NCBI RefSeq assembly: GCF_016100455.1
Contig: NZ_JACFSK010000001.1
Coordinates: 992,001 to 1,056,000, forward strand
Length of the DNA stretch: 64,000 nucleotides
Direction: 5' to 3'
From: Bartonella sp. M0283
GTDB lineage: Bacteria; Pseudomonadota; Alphaproteobacteria; Rhizobiales; Rhizobiaceae
Under the pieces are notes generated by a model. It had not been told where the DNA came from. It saw only the letters and a list, made by a program, of their open reading frames with translations, and ran no database searches. A program made the translations under genes and the position numbers. This document shows, in pieces, positions 57,243 through 64,000 of the stretch. The stretch's first letter is position 1. Every line of letters starts with the position of its first letter.

Positions 57243-57311
57243 TATTGTTATTCTTCTTGTTGTACGAAGAAAATGGAATAGTTGATGAGTAGCCCCTCGT
57301 ATATGGACCTA

Positions 57312-57860
57312 TCATTGTTCCGGCAAAGTGAGAGGCACCAGATTATATTTGAATCTTTGTGCATTGTCATAATAATGTGACGCAGATTTTTTAATGCCTT
57401 CTATTTCCTCATCGGTCAAATTTCTGACAAAACGTGCCGGATTGCCTACAATAAGTGACCGGCTTGGAAACTCTTTACCTTGAGTGACCAATGCACCGGC
57501 TCCCACGATCGACTCTTCGCCAATAACCGCGTGGTTCATAATAATAGCGCCCATTCCGATCAAACTTGTATCTCCAATGGTGCAACCGTGAAGTATAACT
57601 TTATGACCAATGGTACAATTTTTGCCAATTGACACTTCGATGCCGGCATCGGTATGAACCATTGTCAAATCCTGAATATTTGTTCCTTCACCAATAGTAA
57701 TCGTTTCATTGTCCCCGCGTAAAACGCTTCCGAACCAAACACTGGAGCGCGGCTTTAAAACCACCTTTCCGATAATTTCGGCACTTTCTGCAACCCAGCT
57801 TGCTGCACTATCTTCAACAACGGGATCTATACCATCAAGCCGATAAAAAGCCATTCGCAT
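57312..57860 (-). CDS. Gamma-carbonic anhydrase-like hexapeptide-repeat protein
   Basis: 182 residues forming a left-handed beta-helix of hexapeptide repeats. Zinc-ligand-type histidines are in TMVHTD and IGHKVILHGC, as in gamma-class carbonic anhydrase homologues (YrdA/PaaY-like). A C-terminal helix (LTDEEIEGIKKSASHYYDNA) follows. Enzymatic activity is not certain in this subfamily. It lies between hflX and the transporter in the same direction. Confidence 0.9.
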   Translation of the reverse strand: MRMAFYRLDGIDPVVEDSAASWVAESAEIIGKVVLKPRSSVWFGSVLRGDNETITIGEGTNIQDLTMVHTDAGIEVSIGKNCTIGHKVILHGCTIGDTSLIGMGAIIMNHAVIGEESIVGAGALVTQGKEFPSRSLIVGNPARFVRNLTDEEIEGIKKSASHYYDNAQRFKYNLVPLTLPEQ

Positions 57861-57883
57861 TTCCCTCCGGAGATAAATTTCGG

Positions 57884-59233
57884 TTAGTCCGAATGTTTTG
57901 TTTTAATGATATTATCGAAACGATCATTCGCCTGTCCGGTTAGATTTGCCAAAACAATAACCGAACCGTCATCTTTAGACGTCTTTTTGATGACCTCACC
58001 ATTCTTGTAAAGCCAATCAAGAAGACCATATTCATCCGGCTTGAGAACAATTTGCCGTTTGATCATTTCGCCAGATATTCGTTTTTCAATAATCGCGAGG
58101 AGTTTGTCAACGCCTTTGCCGGTTAGAGCAGAAACAGCCACAACCGACGTGAGAGAAGTGCGGGCAGAATCCTGCAAAGCAGCCAACGACACATCGTCGA
58201 GCAAATCGACCTTGTTCCAAACTTCTATAATGTGATGAGGATCATCTGTATCTACACCGAGACTTGATAAAATATTCAAGACATCCTGCGCGTGGGCGTG
58301 GTTTTCGACGTCCGACATATCGCGCACATGAAGGATAAGGTCAGCTTCGACAACCTCTTCCAATGTTGCTCTGAATGCTGCAACAAGATGGGTTGGAAGA
58401 TCGGAAATGAATCCAACCGTATCCGACAACATCACCGTCTGTTCGTGCGGCAAGATTACTTTGCGCAATGTCGGATCAAGTGTTGCAAAGAGCATGTCTT
58501 TGGCCAGTACATCCGCGCCCGTCAAACGATTGAATAATGTCGATTTACCGGCATTGGTATAACCGACAAGTGCTATAACCGGATAAGGGACTTTTTTTCT
58601 TTTCGCCCTATGGAGTGCTCTTGTTCTGACAACTGTTTCAAGTTCACGCTTGATGCGGACGATTTTTGACTGCAAAATGCGCCGGTCAGCTTCAATCTGT
58701 GTTTCACCAGGTCCGCCGAGAAAGCCGCTACCACCGCGCTGTCTTTCCAAGTGGGTCCAACTTCTGACCAATCGACCCTTTTGATAATTGAGGTGGGCAA
58801 GCTCCACCTGAAGGACACCTTCTTTTGTTCTCGCCCTATCGCCAAAAATCTCGAGAATAAGAGCTGTGCGATCAATAACTTTGCAGTTCCAGGCTTTTTC
58901 AAGATTTCTCTGTTGGATCGGCGTCAGGGAAGAATCCATGACCGCAAGGTCGATTTTTTTATCAGAAACAATCTTGCCGATTTCTTCGACTTTTCCCTGA
59001 CCTAACAAGGTTGCCGGACGCGGTTTTTCGATATTAACGGATATTTTTTCAACAACATCCAACCGGATAGCTTCGGCAAGCCCGACCGCTTCATCGATAC
59101 GCGAGCGCGACGATGCTTCATAATTTTTCTTCGAGTTCTCCCGATCATATATGACGGGAACGATAACAATTGCTCGTGTTTCAACTGTTTGTCTTGAAAC
59201 CAGTTTGTGGGTCTTGTCATGATCATCCATCAT
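57884..59233 (-). CDS. hflX: GTPase HflX
   Basis: Ribosome-associated GTPase that rescues or splits stalled 70S ribosomes under stress (family role). 449 residues: the N-terminal HflX domain, the diagnostic GGSGFLGGPGETQ segment (167-179), then the G domain with G1 GYTNAGKST (224-232), G3 DTVGFISDLP and G4 NKVD. It follows hfq as in many proteobacteria, with a 170-base gap. Confidence 0.95.
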   Translation of the reverse strand: MMDDHDKTHKLVSRQTVETRAIVIVPVIYDRENSKKNYEASSRSRIDEAVGLAEAIRLDVVEKISVNIEKPRPATLLGQGKVEEIGKIVSDKKIDLAVMDSSLTPIQQRNLEKAWNCKVIDRTALILEIFGDRARTKEGVLQVELAHLNYQKGRLVRSWTHLERQRGGSGFLGGPGETQIEADRRILQSKIVRIKRELETVVRTRALHRAKRKKVPYPVIALVGYTNAGKSTLFNRLTGADVLAKDMLFATLDPTLRKVILPHEQTVMLSDTVGFISDLPTHLVAAFRATLEEVVEADLILHVRDMSDVENHAHAQDVLNILSSLGVDTDDPHHIIEVWNKVDLLDDVSLAALQDSARTSLTSVVAVSALTGKGVDKLLAIIEKRISGEMIKRQIVLKPDEYGLLDWLYKNGEVIKKTSKDDGSVIVLANLTGQANDRFDNIIKTKHSD

Positions 59234-59367
59234 GACAAGCTAACCACAACAAAGAAGCGAAAAGACCGGAAAGTGAAAAAACCTGATCTTTTTGGCAAGA
59301 AAACTTTTTTCAACCGAAAACTCTTTTTTGAAGTTTCAACCGAAAATTCCTTTTTTAAAAAATGCCC

Positions 59368-59409
59368 GAGGAGCTATTCCCCCAAGAAATTATCCCGGAG
59401 GAGCTATTC
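59368..59409. repeat. Short direct repeat at the hfq 3' end
   Basis: gaggagctattc occurs at 59368-59379 and again at 59398-59409, 30 bases apart. The second copy contains the hfq stop codon; the first lies just past it and reproduces the same bases, a probable small tandem duplication of the gene end. Confidence 0.6.
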
Positions 59410-59646
59410 AATATCCTCTTCTTCATCCAGCATCTGAACCGGTTGACTAGGCATTATGGTCGATATCGCATGTTTGTAAACGAGCTGGGAGTGCCCGTCA
59501 CGTCGCAGCAACACGCAAAAATTGTCGAACGATGTTACTATGCCGGTAAGTTTGACGCCATTTACCAAAAAGATTGTAAGAGAAATCTTCTGTTTACGCA
59601 CTGCATTCAGAAAGAGATCCTGCAGGTGCTGCGATCGTTCTGTCAT
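59404..59646 (-). CDS. hfq: RNA chaperone Hfq
   Basis: 80-residue Sm-like hexameric RNA chaperone that pairs small RNAs with targets. ATG 59646 ([20 protein letters not shown]); the frame upstream to 59721 lacks homology. Sm1 [27 protein letters not shown] and the YKHAISTI Sm2 motif are intact, with a short acidic C-terminus ending DEEEDIE. Confidence 0.96.
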   Translation of the reverse strand: MTERSQHLQDLFLNAVRKQKISLTIFLVNGVKLTGIVTSFDNFCVLLRRDGHSQLVYKHAISTIMPSQPVQMLDEEEDIE

Positions 59647-59774
59647 TGTTCTTATACCTATATTTCGAACCGCATAAAATTCTATTTTGTTCATATCGAA
59701 CAAAAAACCACCAGTTGTCAATCCGTAACTACAACCGCGCCCACAGCTTTAAGTAGCATAATATGTTAAACAGT

Positions 59775-60989
59775 TCAGGTTTTTCGGGCAATCATCATGG
59801 TGATAGGAAGCGTATTGCGCCAAACGTGAAAATTTCCCAAAGGAACCGCTTCGGCAAATGCAAGATGAATGAGGCGTGCATTAATTTTTTTGGATTGCTC
59901 TGCAAGGATGGCATTGGTTTCAAGCGTTACAGCATTGACAACCAGCCGTCCACCGGGCTTCAAACTTGTCCAGCAGTGGTCGAACAAATCGGGATGGGTA
60001 AAACCACCACCAATAAATATTGCATCGGGGCGTTCAAGGCCATCCAGACAGAACGGCGCTTCTCCTCTTATGAGCGAGAGACCAATAACTCCAAAGTGAT
60101 CGGCATTTTTTAAAATCGTGTTTTGTCTACTCTCTTTTTTTTCAATTGCATAAGCACGTGTTCCTCTAGCGGCACGTAACCATTCAATCGAAATCGAGCC
60201 GCTACCGGCTCCAACATCCCACAATACTTCACCAAATTTCGGAGCAAGATGCGCCATAGTAACTGCCCTGACATCCTGTTTGGTGAGTTGACCGTCTGTG
60301 AAAAAGGCCTCATCAGGCAATCCCGAACAAAAACTAAATCCGAAATCTGCACTATCGGCGTGGCATTCAACCGCGACCAGATTGAGATTTTCGCAATCAT
60401 CAAGGTCGAATTTATCAGCCTTTCGAGAGCGAATGCGCTGCTTTTCACCACCCAGGTGTTCCATGACAGTCAGTTCGCTTGCACCAAAACCATATTCTAC
60501 TAAAAGTTTCGCAAGCTCTGACGGACTATCTTTGTTTTCCGACAGAATAATCAGCCGGTTATTGTTCTGCAATTGGCCGATTATAGAACGAATAGGACGT
60601 CCATTGATTGATAGACAAACTGTGTCTTGCAATGCCCAGCCGAGATGGGATGCGGCCAATGAAAACGACGACGGGTGCGGCAAAACCAATACCTCGGCTA
60701 TAGGTAATTTTCGCAGTAAAGTTGCTCCTGCTCCGAAAAACATAGGATCTCCGCTGACCAGCGCGACAACATTTTGCCCTTTTAACGACAATATTCCGTC
60801 TACGCCTTTTGAAAAAGGTGACGGCCAAGGAATTAATTTTGCCGGCAAATTTTCAGGCAAAAACCCAAGGTGTCTTTTGCCACCAAATATATAGGAAGCC
60901 GCAGTTATAGCATTTTGTTGGCGCAGTGTAAGGCCACTCCAGCCATCATCTCCAATACCAATAATTTTCAGCCAAGGTTTTTTATTCAT
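59775..60989 (-). CDS. cobL: Precorrin-6Y C5,15-methyltransferase (decarboxylating)
   Basis: Bifunctional corrin-ring enzyme of 404 residues. The N-terminal CbiE-type domain starts IIGIGDDGWSGLTLRQQNAI and has LVSGDPMFFGAGATLL; the C-terminal CbiT-type domain has LWDVGAGSGSISIEWLRA and IFIGGGFTHPDLF. It methylates C5 and C15 and removes the acetate carboxyl at C12 (family reaction). It is divergent from cobG with only 71 bases between, too short for a full cobalamin riboswitch. Confidence 0.93.
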   Translation of the reverse strand: MNKKPWLKIIGIGDDGWSGLTLRQQNAITAASYIFGGKRHLGFLPENLPAKLIPWPSPFSKGVDGILSLKGQNVVALVSGDPMFFGAGATLLRKLPIAEVLVLPHPSSFSLAASHLGWALQDTVCLSINGRPIRSIIGQLQNNNRLIILSENKDSPSELAKLLVEYGFGASELTVMEHLGGEKQRIRSRKADKFDLDDCENLNLVAVECHADSADFGFSFCSGLPDEAFFTDGQLTKQDVRAVTMAHLAPKFGEVLWDVGAGSGSISIEWLRAARGTRAYAIEKKESRQNTILKNADHFGVIGLSLIRGEAPFCLDGLERPDAIFIGGGFTHPDLFDHCWTSLKPGGRLVVNAVTLETNAILAEQSKKINARLIHLAFAEAVPLGNFHVWRNTLPITMMIARKT

Positions 60990-61060
60990 TCACGTTGATC
61001 GGTAAGCTATTTGTCCCTATTTAGCTTTATTAGAATCTGCCCACTCCGAGAGCAAGCAAA

Positions 61061-62428
61061 ATGATTATCGCCGCACCTACAGAAAATGAACGTAAAATCA
61101 AAGCAGTTCAGGATAGACGATTTGCCTGTCCGGGATTGTTTCGGATGCCGTTAGCCAATGATGGCGGTATTTGCCGAATAAAACTTCCGTTGGGCCGTTT
61201 GACGAGCGAGCAAATTGACGGCATAGCAGACGCAGCCGAAACTTTTTCACGTGGTTATGTCGAACTCACAACAAGAGCAAATGTGCAAATACGCGCTGTT
61301 GCAAAAAACAACCAACAAAAGCTCATCAACAAAATTCTTGATCTGGGTCTCGGGCCTTTAACTCCAGAAGGCGATGACATTCGAAATGTCATGGTTGCAC
61401 CAACCGCCGGCATTGACGTAGACATGTCGTGTAATACTGTTGAATTTGCCGACAAGCTTCTTGCAATGTTGCAACTTGACAAGAACTTTGCGGCCCTGTC
61501 TCCGAAATTTTCATTTCTTATAAATGGCGGTGAAAAAACACAGGTTCTGAACCATAAAGCCGATATCTGGCTTTCAGCCCATCCTGACGGCGAAACTTAC
61601 AATTTCGGATTTGCTTCATCAGCGCTCGACATACAGAATGGCAAATCGCCTGCCATTGGCAGTATCACAGCAAAAAGAGCGCTGGAATTCATACGATATG
61701 TGCTCGGATTGTTCATCTCCATTACAAAATCCGAACCTTCCATAAGTCGCATGAAGCATCTTTGCGTTAGTGGCAGATTTAAAGATTTTCTAACCCATAT
61801 CTATCAACATTTCGGCAATGACATCTCCAAACCATTGATGAACCCTGACTTACATGAAGACCTGTCGACATTAACCGGCATTTTTGCCCAGAAACAGAAG
61901 GACTTATTTTATGTGGGAGCAAGACCCGCACTCGGACGAATGGCTTCAAAAACCTTGCACGGCGTCGCAGAGCTTGCCAGAATTCGTGCACTCAACACGC
62001 CGGTACGCCTCACTCATTATCAGGGGATCATCATACCCGATTGCAGTCGGGATGAGGCAACATTGATCAGAGACGGCCTTTCGAAACTCGGGCTTGCAAC
62101 CGATGAAAACAACCCTGCACTTTATGTTTATTGTTGTGCCGGTGCGCCTCTCTGTCATTCGGCACTTTCCAATGTTCAACGTGATGGGAAATATCTCGTT
62201 GATCATTTTTCATGCAATCCGAAAGCGCTCGTTCATTTGACCGCGTGTCCGAAATCCTGCGTGGCAACTGTAGCTTTTCCGTTCACGATTCTCGCTGTCA
62301 AAGACGGTATTTATAACCTCTATCGTGCAAATTTAACGAATGAGACGGGAAAAAATAAATTCGGGCAACTTTTGTGCGAGAATATGAGCATATCTGATGT
62401 TATGCGCTATATTGAAAACCAAAAATAG
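61061..62428 (+). CDS. cobG: Precorrin-3B synthase
   Basis: Oxygen-dependent ring-contraction enzyme of the aerobic cobalamin route. 455 residues, related to nitrite/sulfite reductases: CPGLFRMPLANDGGICRIKLPLG at the start, and the [4Fe-4S]/siroheme cysteines in YCCAGAPLCHSAL and LTACPKSC near the end. Presence of CobG, rather than CbiG alone, points to the aerobic pathway. First gene of a rightward cobG-H-I-J run. Confidence 0.93.
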   Translation: MIIAAPTENERKIKAVQDRRFACPGLFRMPLANDGGICRIKLPLGRLTSEQIDGIADAAETFSRGYVELTTRANVQIRAVAKNNQQKLINKILDLGLGPLTPEGDDIRNVMVAPTAGIDVDMSCNTVEFADKLLAMLQLDKNFAALSPKFSFLINGGEKTQVLNHKADIWLSAHPDGETYNFGFASSALDIQNGKSPAIGSITAKRALEFIRYVLGLFISITKSEPSISRMKHLCVSGRFKDFLTHIYQHFGNDISKPLMNPDLHEDLSTLTGIFAQKQKDLFYVGARPALGRMASKTLHGVAELARIRALNTPVRLTHYQGIIIPDCSRDEATLIRDGLSKLGLATDENNPALYVYCCAGAPLCHSALSNVQRDGKYLVDHFSCNPKALVHLTACPKSCVATVAFPFTILAVKDGIYNLYRANLTNETGKNKFGQLLCENMSISDVMRYIENQK

Positions 62429-62455
62429 AAAAATACCATAAAAAGGCGTGAAGCT

Positions 62456-63082
62456 ATGCTTGATTACTTGAGAGATGGTCAGGAAATTTACAACCGGTCA
62501 TTTGCAACAATACGGTCGGAAGCCGATCTCACTAATATACCGGCCGATCTCGAAAAGCTGGTTGTCAGGGTTATACATGCTTGCGGTATGACTGACATTG
62601 TGAAAGATATCGCATTTTCTGACGGCGCTGGCAGTATCGGCAGGAAGGCGCTCGCCGATGGCGCTCCGATATTATGCGACGCCAAAATGGTTGCCGAAGG
62701 AATCACACGAAAACGTTTACCGGCAAACAATCAGGTCATCTGTACACTCGAAGATAAATCTGTAGCAGATCACGCGAAAAAAATTGGAAACACGCGTTCA
62801 GCAGCAGCTGTCGAACTTTGGAAACCTTATATAAAAAATTCTGTTGTCGTAATTGGTAATGCACCAACAGCACTCTTTCACCTACTTAACCTTATTGAAC
62901 AAGGTTTTGAAAAGCCCGCATTGATTATCGGTTGCCCAGTGGGATTTGTCGGCGCAAAAGAATCCAAACAGGCTTTGGCTAAAAACCAATTTTCCATACC
63001 CTATATTGTTGTCCACGGAAGACGTGGTGGTAGCGCAATGGCTGCGGCTGCTATTAACGCTTTGGCGAGTGAACGCGAATGA
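62456..63082 (+). CDS. cobH: Precorrin-8X methylmutase
   Basis: 208 residues. Moves the C11 methyl to C12 to form hydrogenobyrinate. Recognised by IYNRSFATIRSEADL, VRVIHACGMTD with the catalytic histidine, AIL-like PILCDAKMVAEGI, and IGNAPTALFHLLNLIEQG. It overlaps cobI by 4 bases (ATGA), so translation is coupled. Confidence 0.94.
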   Translation: MLDYLRDGQEIYNRSFATIRSEADLTNIPADLEKLVVRVIHACGMTDIVKDIAFSDGAGSIGRKALADGAPILCDAKMVAEGITRKRLPANNQVICTLEDKSVADHAKKIGNTRSAAAVELWKPYIKNSVVVIGNAPTALFHLLNLIEQGFEKPALIIGCPVGFVGAKESKQALAKNQFSIPYIVVHGRRGGSAMAAAAINALASERE

Positions 63083-63819
63083 TTAGGAAACGAGCAAAGC
63101 TTATCGGTGTTGGTGTTGGCCCCGGTGATCCCGAGCTTATAACGGTTAAAGGGATGAAAGCTATTCAGGCCGCCGACGTTATCGTTTATCACGAAACGGA
63201 AACACATAACAGCAATGCGCTAAGAATTGCCAAACGTTGGATTTCTGACAAAGCACATTTACAGCCATTGACCTACCCTGTAACCGTGCAATCCGACAGC
63301 CGATCCGATCTCTATCGAGAAAAGTTAAATCAGTTTTATAAAAACGCATACCAAACAGTTGATTTATATTTAAAAAATAACAAAACTGTTGTCATTTTAG
63401 CTGAAGGTGATCCGCTGTTTTATAGCTCGTTTATGTATCTTTATGACCTTCTGGGAAAAAGCTACCCGACAGAAATCATTCCGGGCATTTCTTCAATATT
63501 CGGAGCCGCATCTGTTTTACAAGTGCCTTTGTGCTACCGCAATCAAAGCTTTACCGTTTTGTCGGGCGTCTTGGAGAAACAGGCGCTTATCGACAAACTT
63601 CGCAACGGCGATGCATTTGCTATTATGAAAGTGGGAAGAAACCTTTCCAAAATAAAAGAGGCTTTGGAAATAACCGGCCTGACGGAACGCGCACTTTATA
63701 TCGAGAGAGCGACAATGGGGGAGCAGAAAATCATTCCGATCCTTGAAGCCGATGGAGAAAAATCACCATATTTCTCACTTGTATTGATACCGGGTATAAA
63801 GCACAAAATTAAGACCTGA
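63079..63819 (+). CDS. cobI: Precorrin-2 C20-methyltransferase
   Basis: 246 residues of the tetrapyrrole methylase fold. KLIGVGVGPGDPELITVKGMKAIQAADVIVYHE, then LAEGDPLFYSSFMYLYDLL and the IIPGISSIFGAASVLQVPLC block are diagnostic. It uses SAM to methylate C20 ahead of CobG. It starts within the last codons of cobH. Confidence 0.95.
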   Translation: MIRKRAKLIGVGVGPGDPELITVKGMKAIQAADVIVYHETETHNSNALRIAKRWISDKAHLQPLTYPVTVQSDSRSDLYREKLNQFYKNAYQTVDLYLKNNKTVVILAEGDPLFYSSFMYLYDLLGKSYPTEIIPGISSIFGAASVLQVPLCYRNQSFTVLSGVLEKQALIDKLRNGDAFAIMKVGRNLSKIKEALEITGLTERALYIERATMGEQKIIPILEADGEKSPYFSLVLIPGIKHKIKT

Positions 63820-63842
63820 TACAGGTAAAAAGGTTAATTATA

Positions 63843-64000
63843 TTGTTTAATTATTCGTCGCAAAATACTGATATTTTTATTTTTTCCGATTTATCGAAAG
63901 ATCGGGCTACCGCTATTTCCAAGTTTTTGAAAAACGCAACCATATATGGAACAAGCCGTGTCGAAGGCACCGATATTACCATTGTCGATGACATAGCCAG
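63843..64000 (+). CDS. cobJ: Probable CobJ N-terminal part, truncated by the window edge
   Basis: The frame opens at TTG 63843 (AAAAAGG upstream) and runs to the window end: LFNYSSQNTDIFIFSDLSKD, RATAISKFLKNATIYGTSRV, EGTDITIVDDIA. This resembles the CbiG-N-like extension (pattern ATI.G...RV.G.D) found before the methyltransferase domain in some alphaproteobacterial CobJ proteins. Position after cobI supports precorrin-3B C17-methyltransferase. The catalytic domain is outside the window, so the call is tentative. Confidence 0.55.
   Translation, partial: MFNYSSQNTDIFIFSDLSKDRATAISKFLKNATIYGTSRVEGTDITIVDDIA

Noticed and set aside
60990..61060. Possible cobalamin riboswitch between cobL and cobG
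   Set aside because: Only 71 bases are available and no B12-box-like sequence is visible.

Overview
The window is chromosomal DNA from an AT-leaning alphaproteobacterium of the Hyphomicrobiales (Rhizobiales). Gene order and protein signatures fit the Brucella/Bartonella branch: rne-amiC-mrcA-prfB, an iscS-sufBCDS-sufT block, rpiA-DUF2059-gor, two glutamyl-tRNA synthetases, hflX-hfq and a cob cluster. Keeping cobalamin genes while being AT-rich suggests a deep-branching Bartonella-like or related host-associated bacterium. That placement is inference; no marker gene was compared with a database.

Layout. 0-8 kb: the 3' part of dinB, then the leftward Fe-S assembly operon (cysteine desulfurase, sufB, sufC, sufD, sufS, sufT) with a likely Irr-type iron box ahead of sufB. 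8-16 kb: alpha/beta hydrolase, anmK, tyrS, a giant AsmA-like envelope protein, bcp and a small secreted protein. 16-25 kb: prfB (with a programmed +1 frameshift), mrcA, amiC and, divergently, rne. 24.8-30.0 kb: an AT-rich accessory zone. 30.7-43 kb: DUF1090 protein, nadK, DEAD-box helicase, gltX2, nadE, dgkA, class II DAHP synthase, gor, DUF2059 protein, rpiA, bfd-bfr. 43-55 kb: comEC, gltX1, gltA, an SDR alcohol dehydrogenase-like protein, a RecD-like helicase, nitronate monooxygenase, ilvN and ilvB with an attenuator leader. 55-64 kb: TPR-methyltransferase, BASS-type transporter, gamma carbonic anhydrase, hflX, hfq, cobL, then divergent cobG-cobH-cobI and the start of a probable cobJ.

The accessory zone is the least ordinary part. 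A 49-bp duplication of the 3' half of tRNA-Arg(CCG) brackets about 3.1 kb, the footprint of a tRNA-targeted integrative element. Inside are an intact stand-alone peptidoglycan glycosyltransferase (GT51) domain gene, a broken membrane-anchored LprI-like gene just upstream, a frameshifted single-pass membrane protein gene converging on it, and at least three more decayed small genes; no integrase remains. Next to it lies an intact orphan 257-residue gene between two diverged copies of a roughly 95-bp repeat.

Regulatory signals readable from sequence include a leaderless ilv leader peptide (MKQIILVVRTRMGQMV) followed by a terminator hairpin before ilvB, the prfB frameshift site, the suf iron box, a 13-codon aromatic-rich ORF overlapped by a terminator-like hairpin ahead of rne, and many intrinsic terminators.
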